Of a DNA stretch of 25,779 bases, positions 18,835-25,779 are shown piece by piece (the stretch's first letter is position 1; each line of letters begins with the position of its first letter). The notes under the pieces were generated by a model. The model was not told the origin of the DNA. It worked only from the letters and a program-made list of their open reading frames with translations, and did no database searches. This DNA comes from Burkholderiales bacterium UBA2647 (GTDB lineage Bacteria; Pseudomonadota; Gammaproteobacteria; Burkholderiales; Burkholderiaceae_E): the NCBI GenBank assembly GCA_002359635.1, contig DENJ01000028.1, positions 3,666 to 29,444 of the forward strand, in the 5' to 3' direction. The position numbers and the translations under genes are program-made.

Positions 18835-19053
18835 GCGCGATGCCTTTTTTCGGGATGAGATGATGGCTGCGGTCGATCCCGGCTCGGTTGACTTTCAATC
18901 GACTGATGAGTCCGCTTTTTTGCTGCTGAACCCCGAAGAGCCCATGTTTGGGCGGTCAGTTGCTGCAAACGGGGCTGAGCAGGTTCTAAACTTGTCGTTT
19001 TGATCGAGGCTTTGGCTGTGGCCAAGTGCTCGCCCCCTCAAGGAGAACGCATC
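18835..19053. other. Divergent RHS-gabD upstream region
   Basis: These 219 bp separate the leftward RHS gene from the rightward aldehyde dehydrogenase operon and must hold promoters for both. The only clear element is the gabD Shine-Dalgarno AAGGAGA near 19040-19046. A plus-strand -10-like TAAACT lies near 18986 and a TTGACT near 18889, but they are not suitably spaced as a pair. I see no operator palindrome. Confidence 0.4.
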
Positions 19054-20520
19054 ATGACTCTGGCACTTAAGGATATGCAGCTGCTTCGCAGTCAGGCTTA
19101 TATCGATGGCCAATGGATGGCATCCCATAGCAAAGCATTTTTTGCGGTTGTGAATCCAGCAAACGGCGAGAAGATTATCGAGGTCGCAAACATGGGTGCT
19201 GCCGACACCGAACTCGCGATTGAAGCAGCCCATCGTGCCTGGCCTGCCTGGCGCGCACTGACCGCCAAAGCCCGCGCAACAATCCTCAAACGCTGGTACG
19301 ACTTGATGATGAAACACAGCGAAGACTTGGCGCAACTCATGACCGCCGAACAAGGTAAGCCGCTCGCCGAGGCGCGCGGCGAAGTGGCCTACGGCGCGTC
19401 TTTTGTTGAATGGTTTGCGGAGGAGGCCAAGCGCGCCTATGGCGCCGTGATTCCCTCGCCGATGAGCGATCGCAAGTTGTTGACCCTGCGCCAGCCGATC
19501 GGTGTTTGTGCCGCGATCACGCCATGGAATTTCCCGATGGCGATGATCACGCGCAAAGTTGCCCCTGCACTGGCCGCCGGATGCACGGTGATCTGCAAGC
19601 CTGCCGAGGCAACCCCGCTTACCGCGCTTGCCCTCGCGGCGCTTGCCGAACAAGCCGGCCTGCCGGCAGGCGTTTTTAATCTCGTGACGGGCGATGCCGA
19701 CAAAGCAGCCGAAATCGGGCGGGTACTTTGCGCCTCCCCAAAGGTGCGAAAACTTTCTTTTACCGGCTCGACCGAGGTCGGACGTATTTTGATGCGCCAG
19801 TCGGCCGACACGATTAAGCGTCTTTCGCTCGAACTCGGGGGCAATGCCCCGTTTATCGTGTTTGACGACGCAGATCTTGACGCTGCCGTCGAGGGTGCGC
19901 TCGCCTCGAAGTATCGCAACGCGGGCCAGACCTGTGTTTGCGCAAACCGGATTTATGTTCAGGACGCTGTCTACGATACTTTTGCGGCCAAGCTCGCATC
20001 CAAGGTGGCGGCGATGCCGGTCGGCCCTGGTACCGATGCGGGCGTTTTAATCGGCCCGCTGATTGAGCCTGCCGCGCTTGAAAAAGTTAAGGCGCATATT
20101 GAGGACGCCGTCAGTCAGGGTGCTCGCGTGGCAGTTGGTGGCAAGCCGCATGCGCGAGGCGGCCTCTTTTTCGAACCGACGGTACTCACCGAGGTGACGC
20201 AAAACATGCGGGTGGCTCGTGAGGAAACCTTTGGCCCTGTGGCCCCGCTTTTTCGTTTTCAAACCGAAGACGAGGTCATCGAGATGGCCAATGCAAGCGA
20301 ATATGGGCTTGCAGCGTATTTCTATGCGCGGGATCTTGGCAGGGTGATGCGGGTGGCTGAGGCGATAGAGGCGGGCATGGTTTGTGTGAACAGTGGCATT
20401 TTGTCGACGGAAGTGGCCCCGTTTGGCGGGGTAAAGCAATCGGGCCTGGGGCGGGAGGGAGCTAGAGAGGGCCTGGAGGAGTATCTGGAGACCAAGTATC
20501 TGACCTTGGCAGGCATTTAA
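19054..20520 (+). CDS. gabD: NAD(P)-dependent succinate-semialdehyde dehydrogenase family protein
   Basis: Aldehyde dehydrogenase that most closely reads as GabD/DavD: oxidation of succinate semialdehyde (GABA shunt) or glutarate semialdehyde (lysine degradation). Visible residues are the general base Glu260 in LSLELGGNAP and the catalytic Cys294 in NAGQTCVC, with the TPWNFP and CKPAEATPLTA cofactor segments. GSTEVGR, EETFGPVAPLF and FGGVKQSGLGREG are typical of GabD. Length 488 aa matches the family (~480). The ATG at 19054 has a strong AAGGAGA eight nt upstream; an in-frame TTG at 19000 is not needed. It starts a three-gene string with a GMC oxidoreductase (24-bp gap) and an L-2-hydroxyglutarate-oxidase-like gene (12-bp gap). 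Substrate preference between C4 and C5 semialdehyde cannot be read from the sequence. Confidence 0.88.
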   Translation: MTLALKDMQLLRSQAYIDGQWMASHSKAFFAVVNPANGEKIIEVANMGAADTELAIEAAHRAWPAWRALTAKARATILKRWYDLMMKHSEDLAQLMTAEQGKPLAEARGEVAYGASFVEWFAEEAKRAYGAVIPSPMSDRKLLTLRQPIGVCAAITPWNFPMAMITRKVAPALAAGCTVICKPAEATPLTALALAALAEQAGLPAGVFNLVTGDADKAAEIGRVLCASPKVRKLSFTGSTEVGRILMRQSADTIKRLSLELGGNAPFIVFDDADLDAAVEGALASKYRNAGQTCVCANRIYVQDAVYDTFAAKLASKVAAMPVGPGTDAGVLIGPLIEPAALEKVKAHIEDAVSQGARVAVGGKPHARGGLFFEPTVLTEVTQNMRVAREETFGPVAPLFRFQTEDEVIEMANASEYGLAAYFYARDLGRVMRVAEAIEAGMVCVNSGILSTEVAPFGGVKQSGLGREGAREGLEEYLETKYLTLAGI

Positions 20521-20544
20521 ACCTCAAGCGCAGTGGAGGGCGCG

Positions 20545-22233
20545 ATGCAGCAAGGCCAGCAGCGACAGGGTTTTTTCGACTTTATTGTCGTTGGCGCAGG
20601 CACGGCAGGCTGCCTGCTTGCGAACCGTTTGTCAGCTGATCCTCGCCATAAGGTCTTATTGCTCGAGGCTGGCGGAAGGGACGATTACCTTTGGGTCCAT
20701 ATTCCAGTCGGCTACCTTTACTGTATCGGCAACCCGCGCACTGACTGGCTGTTTCAAACCACGCCGCAGGAACGACTTGCCGGGCGAAGCTTAAAGTATC
20801 CGCGGGGCAGGGTTTGGGGGGGCTGTTCTTCGATTAACGGCATGATTTACATGCGCGGCCAAGCGCAGGACTATGACCAATGGGAGTCCTTGGGTAATCC
20901 TGGCTGGTGCTGGGATCAGGTCTTGCCGGTTTTTAAGCAACATGAGGATTATCACGGCTGTGATGGCGGCGCTGTCGATCCAATGCATGGTTCGGGCGGC
21001 GAGTGGCGGGTTGAACGGCAACGGTTGCGCTGGGACTTGCTCGATGCTTTCGCGAAGGCCGCGCTTGCGAATGGTATTCCGGCTTGCGACGATTTCAACC
21101 GAGGCGATAACGAAGGCTGTGGCTATTTTGAAGTAAATCAGCGTCGCGGGGTTCGTTGGAATGCGAGCAAAGCCTTCTTGGAGCCCGCCCTTTCGCGTCC
21201 TAACTTGACGGTGGTCAGTCAGGCGCTTGTGGACCATCTGATTTTTGACCCTGAAGATCCCTGCAAGGTGATTGGCGTTCAGTATCGAAACCGCAGCCAG
21301 CGAGCAGGTTTACGGGGCCAGGAGACGCTTTCAGATCCTGTCACGGTTCGGGCCAATGTCGAGCTGGTTTTGGCGGCAGGGGCCGTCGGTTCGGTACAAA
21401 TAATGGAGCGATCTGGTCTTGGTCAGGCTGAGCGCCTTGCCGGTATGGGCATCAAACCAAGGCAAAGTCTCGCCGGTGTCGGTGAGAACTTGCAGGATCA
21501 TTTGCAGTTGCGTCTGATCTATAAGGTATCGGGTGTGAAAACCCTCAATGCGCAGGCAAAGCATTGGTGGGGTCGCGCAGCGATGGGTTTGGAGTACCTT
21601 TTTTTCCGCACCGGACCGCTCACCATGTCCCCCAGCCAAATGGGCGTCTTCACGCGCTCATCAGCTTTGATTGACCGAGCAGACCTGGAATACCACATCC
21701 AACCTTTGTCGCTTGAGCGCTTCGGGGAGCCACTGCATGACTTTCCAGCATTTACGGCTTCGGTCTGTCATTTGCGACCAAGTTCGCGGGGCTCGGTCCA
21801 TATCAATCATCCGAGCAGTCTTGCGCCACCCCAAATAGATCCTTGTTATCTGGCCACCGATCACGATAGGCAGGTTGCGGCGAGTGCGATACGCCTGACC
21901 CGGGACATCGTCAATCAGGCGCCACTCGCTTCTTTTCGCCCTCAAGAGTACCTTCCTGGTGCGCAGTTTGAGAGCGAAGAAGCTTTGGTGGAAGCCGCTG
22001 GGAAGATCGGGACCACGATTTTTCATCCCGTTGGAACCTTGAAGATGGGCCCCGCTTCGGATCCAATGGCCGTGGTGGACCCCCAGCTGCGCTGCCATGG
22101 CGTACGTGGACTGAGGATTGCTGACGCCTCGGTGATGCCGACCATTACCTCGGGCAATACCAATGCGCCAACTTTAATGATCGCAGAGCGCGCAGCGAGC
22201 TGGATGTTGCAAGCTAAGCGAGCAGCTTTGTAG
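20545..22233 (+). CDS. GMC-family FAD-dependent oxidoreductase (choline dehydrogenase-like)
   Basis: Flavoprotein of the glucose-methanol-choline family, oxidising an alcohol to an aldehyde or ketone. The N-terminal Rossmann motif DFIVVGAGTAGCLLANRLS and LLLEAGG bind FAD, and PRGRVWGGCSSINGMIYMRG is GMC signature 1. VLAAGAVGSVQIMERSGLG corresponds to signature 2. The catalytic pair is His494 in FHPVGTLKMG and Asn538 or Asn540 in SGNTNAPTLM. Length 562 aa is typical. I chose ATG 20545, with GGAGGG about four nt upstream; a GTG at 20533 would add four residues. Closest in style are bacterial choline-dehydrogenase-like alcohol dehydrogenases, but a true BetA role is doubtful: no betB, betI or transporter is adjacent. 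It may feed aldehyde to the upstream dehydrogenase. Confidence 0.9.
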   Translation: MQQGQQRQGFFDFIVVGAGTAGCLLANRLSADPRHKVLLLEAGGRDDYLWVHIPVGYLYCIGNPRTDWLFQTTPQERLAGRSLKYPRGRVWGGCSSINGMIYMRGQAQDYDQWESLGNPGWCWDQVLPVFKQHEDYHGCDGGAVDPMHGSGGEWRVERQRLRWDLLDAFAKAALANGIPACDDFNRGDNEGCGYFEVNQRRGVRWNASKAFLEPALSRPNLTVVSQALVDHLIFDPEDPCKVIGVQYRNRSQRAGLRGQETLSDPVTVRANVELVLAAGAVGSVQIMERSGLGQAERLAGMGIKPRQSLAGVGENLQDHLQLRLIYKVSGVKTLNAQAKHWWGRAAMGLEYLFFRTGPLTMSPSQMGVFTRSSALIDRADLEYHIQPLSLERFGEPLHDFPAFTASVCHLRPSSRGSVHINHPSSLAPPQIDPCYLATDHDRQVAASAIRLTRDIVNQAPLASFRPQEYLPGAQFESEEALVEAAGKIGTTIFHPVGTLKMGPASDPMAVVDPQLRCHGVRGLRIADASVMPTITSGNTNAPTLMIAERAASWMLQAKRAAL

Positions 22234-22245
22234 GGCCATCTTGTT

Positions 22246-23409
22246 ATGGAATCGATTGATTGTTTGGTGATCGGTGCTGGCGTTGTCGGTCTGGCCTGTG
22301 CGCGCGACATGGCGCGACTTGGTCGCGAGGTTGTCATTGTTGAGGGCAGCGCCGATATTGGTTTTGGCATCAGTTCGCGCAACAGTGAAGTGATCCATGC
22401 GGGCATTTATTACCCTGCGGGGTCGCTCAAAGCCAAGCTCTGTGTCGAAGGTAAACACTTGCTCTACGATTACCTGCAGTCGCGGGCGCTAGCCTATCGG
22501 CGTTGCGGCAAGCTGATTGTTGCCACCGAAAAGGCGCAGCTACCCGGGCTTGAAGCCATCATGAGAAAAGCCCATGCCAACGGCGTCGAGGATGTTCGTG
22601 CGATTTCTTCGGAGGAAGCGGTTCGTCAGGAGCCTGCGCTTACATGTCATGCGGCTTTGGAGTCTCCGAGTACCGGTATTTTGGATAGCCACGGCTTCAT
22701 GCTCGCACTACTTGGCGAAGCTCAAGATCACGGTGCGATGCTTGCCCAACTCAGCGTCGTGCAGTCCATACAAGCCTTAAGCGATGAGTCTTGGGAGGTA
22801 TGCTTCAAAGTACTCGACCCGTCGCAGCTAAGCCTTGCCGGTAATGCAGTTACCCGTTTGCCCGATTTGGCTGGTGAGATGCATCAGCTGCGTGCAAAAC
22901 GGGTGATCAATGCGGCAGGGCTTGGTGCTAACCGGATTGCCGCCTTGATTTCCGGCATGCCGCCAGCAAACCAGCCGCCACTTTATTTTGCCAAGGGAAA
23001 TTATTTTTCGCTGGCTTCACGTTGTCCTTTCAGCCGGTTGATTTATCCGATGCCCAATGAAGCAGGCCTTGGTGTTCACCTGACTTTGGACTTGGCGGGT
23101 CAGGGGCGATTCGGTCCGGATGTAGAGTGGGTTGAGCGGGAGGACTATGATGTTGATCCCAAGCGCTGCGAGTCGTTTTATCAGGAGATTCGACGGTATT
23201 GGCCAGGGCTTGAGGATGGTGCTTTGCAGCCCGCCTACGCCGGCATTCGCCCTAAGCTGCAGGCACCCGGCGAGTCTGCGCATGATTTTCGGATCGAGGG
23301 GCCTGAGCAGCATGGTTTTCCCGGCTTGGTGCAACTGCTCGGTATTGAGTCGCCAGGCCTTACCGCGTCCTTGGCGATCGCGCGATCGGTTGCAGCGATG
23401 ATGCGTTAA
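22246..23409 (+). CDS. FAD-dependent oxidoreductase, L-2-hydroxyglutarate oxidase-like
   Basis: DAO-fold flavoprotein of the group that includes LhgO/L2HGDH, which oxidises L-2-hydroxyglutarate to 2-oxoglutarate and passes electrons to the quinone pool. Motifs are the FAD Rossmann site VIGAGVVGLACA (8-19) and VIVEG. The family-typical SSRNSEVIHAGIYYPAGSLKAKLCVEG (a flavin/substrate region) lies around residues 44-70. GILDSHGFM and the C-terminal GIRPKLQAPG and LLGIESPGLTASLAIA also fit. At 387 aa it is slightly shorter than E. coli LhgO (~420). The ATG is at 22246, 12 bp after the GMC gene. Association with a GabD-like gene recalls the csiD-lhgO-gabDTP glutarate operon, but csiD, gabT and gabP are not here. 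The assigned substrate is an inference. Confidence 0.75.
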   Translation: MESIDCLVIGAGVVGLACARDMARLGREVVIVEGSADIGFGISSRNSEVIHAGIYYPAGSLKAKLCVEGKHLLYDYLQSRALAYRRCGKLIVATEKAQLPGLEAIMRKAHANGVEDVRAISSEEAVRQEPALTCHAALESPSTGILDSHGFMLALLGEAQDHGAMLAQLSVVQSIQALSDESWEVCFKVLDPSQLSLAGNAVTRLPDLAGEMHQLRAKRVINAAGLGANRIAALISGMPPANQPPLYFAKGNYFSLASRCPFSRLIYPMPNEAGLGVHLTLDLAGQGRFGPDVEWVEREDYDVDPKRCESFYQEIRRYWPGLEDGALQPAYAGIRPKLQAPGESAHDFRIEGPEQHGFPGLVQLLGIESPGLTASLAIARSVAAMMR

Positions 23410-23446
23410 CACGGGGCACTGAAGGCGTTCTGGCTTTGGTCTGCTA

Positions 23447-23462
23447 TGTTTCACGTGAAACG
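23447..23462. promoter_or_regulatory. parS centromere-like site 1 (ParB binding)
   Basis: TGTTTCACGTGAAACG matches 15 of 16 positions of the chromosomal parS consensus TGTTTCACGTGAAACA, with an intact palindromic TTTCACGTGAAA core. parS sites load ParB near the origin for chromosome segregation. It lies 38 bp after the flavoprotein stop. Confidence 0.92.
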
Positions 23463-23546
23463 GGAGCTCGGTCGAGCGCGGTGGGCCTGATGACTGCAGG
23501 CGCGAAAGCGTGATGTGTCAAGGTTTCGCAAAACATGGCCATAGGC

Positions 23547-23562
23547 TGTTTCACGTGGAACA
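23547..23562. promoter_or_regulatory. parS centromere-like site 2 (ParB binding)
   Basis: TGTTTCACGTGGAACA matches 15 of 16 positions of the parS consensus, with one G for A in the right arm. Its start is exactly 100 bp from the start of site 1. The flanks of the two sites are unlike each other, so this is not a simple block duplication. Confidence 0.9.
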
Positions 23563-23606
23563 GGTCAATGACCGGTCCTCGCCATGCTTCTGGTGGTCTT
23601 GGTTCG

Positions 23607-23638
23607 CTGTGATACCCGCAAACTGTGATGCCCGCAAA
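23607..23638 (+). repeat. 16-bp tandem direct repeat near parS
   Basis: Two adjacent copies of CTGTGATRCCCGCAAA (23607-23622 and 23623-23638) differ at one base (A or G at position 8). The repeat is non-coding, 44 bp right of the second parS site. It could be a protein-binding pair or a chance duplication. Confidence 0.75.
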
Positions 23639-23757
23639 ACGTCAGCGCGAACTTGATCGCAAGCGATGATTTTCGTCTCATGGGCTAACAAGCATGAAGC
23701 CCAAAAAGCGCCTGACAGGGTAGACTTGTGTGCTTGTGAGATTCCTGTGATCCAAGA

Positions 23758-23781
23758 TTTGTCAGACAAACCGTTGTCTGA
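23758..23781 (+). other. Overlapping palindrome and hairpin upstream of mnmG
   Basis: TTTGTCAGACAAA (23758-23770) is a perfect 6+1+6 palindrome. Its right part also pairs with downstream bases: TCAGACAA (23762-23769) and TTGTCTGA (23774-23781) form an 8-bp stem with an ACCG loop. The two structures share bases, so only one can form in RNA at a time. There is no immediate U-tract, so it is not a standard terminator. It ends 74 bp before the mnmG ATG. Confidence 0.5.
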
Positions 23782-23855
23782 GCGTTTATCTGCGCATTTT
23801 TACGAGCGCTTCGGTCTTGTCGGGTCACGACGCCTTGATTGCCCAAAGGATTGGC

Positions 23856-25779
23856 ATGGATTATCCCGAACAATTTGATGTGATTGTGGTCGGTGGCGGA
23901 CATGCGGGCACCGAGGCGGCCAGCGCGAGCGCGCGTATGGGCGCCAAGACCCTCTTGCTAACCCATCAGCTTGAGTCGCTCGGGCAAATGTCTTGTAACC
24001 CCTCGATTGGCGGCATTGGTAAAGGCCATCTCGTGCGCGAAATTGATGCATTGGGCGGCTTGATGGCAGAGGCAACCGACGAAGCAGGGATTCAATTTCG
24101 GATCTTGAATTCGAGTAAAGGTCCGGCGGTTAGAGCGACCCGTGCCCAGGCTGACCGGGTGCTTTACCGCAAGGCGATTCGGGAGCGCCTCGAGCAACAG
24201 GAAAATCTCTGGCTCTTTCAGCAGGCAGTCGACGACGTTTTGCTTCGGGAATCAGCAAAAGGTCCCCAAGCCTGCGGTGTGCTGACCCAAAGCGGCATCC
24301 GGTTTTATTGCAAAACCGTGGTCATCACTGCAGGTACCTTCTTGAATGGACGCATTCATATTGGACTGGCGCAGCATGCTGCGGGCCGCGCCGGCGATCC
24401 ACCATCATTGCAGTTGGCGCAGCGGCTGGCAGCGATGCAGCTGCCTCGAGGGCGCTTGAAAACCGGGACGCCGCCACGTCTTGACGCCCGGAGCATCGAC
24501 TTTTCCAGGTGTGAGCGCCAAGACGGTGATGTCGAGCCTATACCCGTGTTTTCCTTCCTGGGTCACCCGCAGCAACACCCAGAGCAAAGGCCGTGCTGGA
24601 TTACCCACACGAATGAACGAACCCACGCCATTATCCGAGGTGGGCTCGACCGCTCTCCGATGTTTACCGGCGTGATCGAAGGGGTCGGGCCTCGCTATTG
24701 CCCCTCGGTTGAAGACAAGGTTCATCGGTTTGCCGATAAGCGCTCGCATCAGGTTTTTCTGGAACCGGAAGGCTTGAACACCAGCGAGATTTACCCCAAC
24801 GGCATATCCACAAGCCTTCCTTTTGACGTCCAACTCGAGCTGGTCCGGTCGATTGCCGGCTTAGAGCAAGCGCATATTCTGCGGCCAGGCTATGCCATCG
24901 AATACGACTATTATGACCCACGGGAATTACAACCTTGGCTTGAATCCAAGGCGATTCCAGCGCTCTTTCTGGCCGGGCAGATCAATGGCACCACGGGCTA
25001 TGAAGAAGCCGCGGCCCAAGGACTACTTGCAGGTATTAATGCGGCGCGCCAGGTTAAGGCCTTGGCTCCCTGGTGGCCGAGGCGAGACCAAGCTTACTTG
25101 GGTGTCTTGGTGGACGATCTCACGACCAGGGGCGTGAGCGAACCTTATCGCATGTTCACAAGCCGGGCCGAGTTTCGCTTATCGTTGCGGGAAGACAACG
25201 CGGATTTACGGCTCACCGAAACGGCCCATGCGATGGGATTGATCACGGCGCGACGTTGGGCAGCCTTTTGTCGCAAACGGGAAGCGATCGAAAAGGATCT
25301 TTCCCGACTAGCCGCGATTCGATTCAATCCCAGGGTGTTGGAGGCTTTGCAAAGGCTGAAACCAGGGGCCGATCTGCCTGAGCGCGATCAAAGGGCCATC
25401 GACTGGCTGAAGCGACCGCAAATCCGTTATGCCACGATGCGGGGGGATTTAGAGGTGCTTGGCTTGCTTGAGGCCGAGGCCGGGCTCGATGTGATCGAGC
25501 AAGTGGAAATTCAGATTAAGTACGAAGGGTATATTGCGCGTCAGCAACAAGAGGTCGAGCGACAACTGGCCCAGGAAAGCACCGAGCTACCGCTTACGAT
25601 CGACTATGACCAGGTCTCGGGGCTGTCGGTGGAGGTGAAACAAAAGCTTGCCGCTATTCGACCGGCAACACTCGGCCAGGCTTCCCGAATCTCCGGGGTA
25701 ACACCGGCAGCGATATCCTTGTTGATGATTCACCTTAAGCGCCAGCGCCGATCACCGTTGTCAGGACATGCATCGCAGG
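23856..25779 (+). CDS. mnmG: tRNA uridine-5-carboxymethylaminomethyl synthesis enzyme MnmG (3' end cut by window)
   Basis: FAD protein (GidA) that with MnmE forms the heterotetramer modifying uridine-34 of tRNAs. The window holds 641 codons, nearly the full usual length of ~630-650, so only a few residues are missing at the C-terminus. Motifs are the FAD site VVGGGHAGTEAA and SCNPSIGGIGKGHLVREID, with the first catalytic-region Cys. GPAVRATRAQADR, RYCPSVEDKVHRF (second conserved Cys) and FLAGQINGTTGYEEAAAQG also fit. The C-terminal helical domain has TIDYDQVSGLSVEVKQKL and GVTPAAISLLMIHLK, matching the MnmE-binding end. The ATG at 23856 follows AAAGGA about six nt upstream. It lies ~14.5 kb from mnmE, downstream of the parS region. 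Confidence 0.97.
   Translation, partial: MDYPEQFDVIVVGGGHAGTEAASASARMGAKTLLLTHQLESLGQMSCNPSIGGIGKGHLVREIDALGGLMAEATDEAGIQFRILNSSKGPAVRATRAQADRVLYRKAIRERLEQQENLWLFQQAVDDVLLRESAKGPQACGVLTQSGIRFYCKTVVITAGTFLNGRIHIGLAQHAAGRAGDPPSLQLAQRLAAMQLPRGRLKTGTPPRLDARSIDFSRCERQDGDVEPIPVFSFLGHPQQHPEQRPCWITHTNERTHAIIRGGLDRSPMFTGVIEGVGPRYCPSVEDKVHRFADKRSHQVFLEPEGLNTSEIYPNGISTSLPFDVQLELVRSIAGLEQAHILRPGYAIEYDYYDPRELQPWLESKAIPALFLAGQINGTTGYEEAAAQGLLAGINAARQVKALAPWWPRRDQAYLGVLVDDLTTRGVSEPYRMFTSRAEFRLSLREDNADLRLTETAHAMGLITARRWAAFCRKREAIEKDLSRLAAIRFNPRVLEALQRLKPGADLPERDQRAIDWLKRPQIRYATMRGDLEVLGLLEAEAGLDVIEQVEIQIKYEGYIARQQQEVERQLAQESTELPLTIDYDQVSGLSVEVKQKLAAIRPATLGQASRISGVTPAAISLLMIHLKRQRRSPLSGHASQ

Larger units (their letters stand above)
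23410..23855. other. Intergenic region upstream of mnmG with parS sites
   Basis: This 446-bp stretch between the flavoprotein gene and mnmG contains no gene I can support. Open frames on both strands (for example 23666-23878 plus, 23551-23769 minus) have no recognisable product. It holds two parS sites, a 16-bp tandem repeat (23607-23638) and a hairpin/palindrome (23758-23781). A promoter for mnmG is expected here but no convincing -35/-10 pair was seen. mnmG-rsmG-parA-parB is a common gene order, so the par genes probably lie just beyond the right edge (inference). Confidence 0.6.

Noticed and set aside
23607..23638. CRISPR-like repeat
   Set aside because: Two abutting copies without spacers and no further copies; not a CRISPR array.
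23666..23878. 70-codon plus-strand frame running into the mnmG start
   Set aside because: No good ribosome binding site, overlaps mnmG in another frame and shows no recognisable product.
24405..24833. 142-codon minus-strand frame inside mnmG
   Set aside because: Opposite conserved MnmG residues; the translation looks random.

Overview
The window looks like the origin-proximal part of a betaproteobacterial chromosome, probably order Burkholderiales. GyrB and DnaA read like betaproteobacterial proteins. dnaA-dnaN-gyrB has no recF between dnaN and gyrB. A GTP-type PEP carboxykinase and the rpmH-rnpA-yidD-yidC-mnmE string also fit. I cannot name a genus.

Layout. 1-3950 (minus): gyrB (5' part only, runs off the left edge), dnaN and dnaA, pointing away from a 248-bp gap. 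4199-9305 (plus): rpmH, rnpA, yidD, yidC, a DUF4743-type Nudix hydrolase and mnmE, tightly packed behind a good sigma70-type promoter. 9344-10740 (minus): an unrecognised 357-aa protein and a small two-helix membrane protein. 10859-12961 (plus): pckG. 12970-18834 (minus): a 1574-aa exported RHS/YD-repeat protein followed 6 bp later by pdxA. 19054-23409 (plus): a catabolic set of gabD-like aldehyde dehydrogenase, GMC oxidoreductase and L-2-hydroxyglutarate-oxidase-like flavoprotein. 23410-23855: a 446-bp non-coding stretch with two parS sites exactly 100 bp apart, a 16-bp tandem repeat and a hairpin. 23856-end (plus): mnmG, almost complete.

How they fit together. The left half is the replication, ribosome, membrane-insertion and tRNA-modification core (DnaA/DnaN/GyrB; L34 and RNase P protein; YidD/YidC; MnmE, whose partner MnmG lies at the right end). 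The two parS sites upstream of mnmG mark the centromere-like ParB loading region. About 14.5 kb of metabolic and accessory genes lie between mnmE and mnmG. The most unusual gene is the RHS-like protein: it has a signal peptide, a long C-terminal tail I cannot assign, no neighbouring secretion or immunity gene, and apparent translational coupling to the vitamin B6 gene pdxA. No tRNA, rRNA, insertion sequence or CRISPR array was seen. I found no convincing cluster of DnaA boxes, so the exact oriC is not located.
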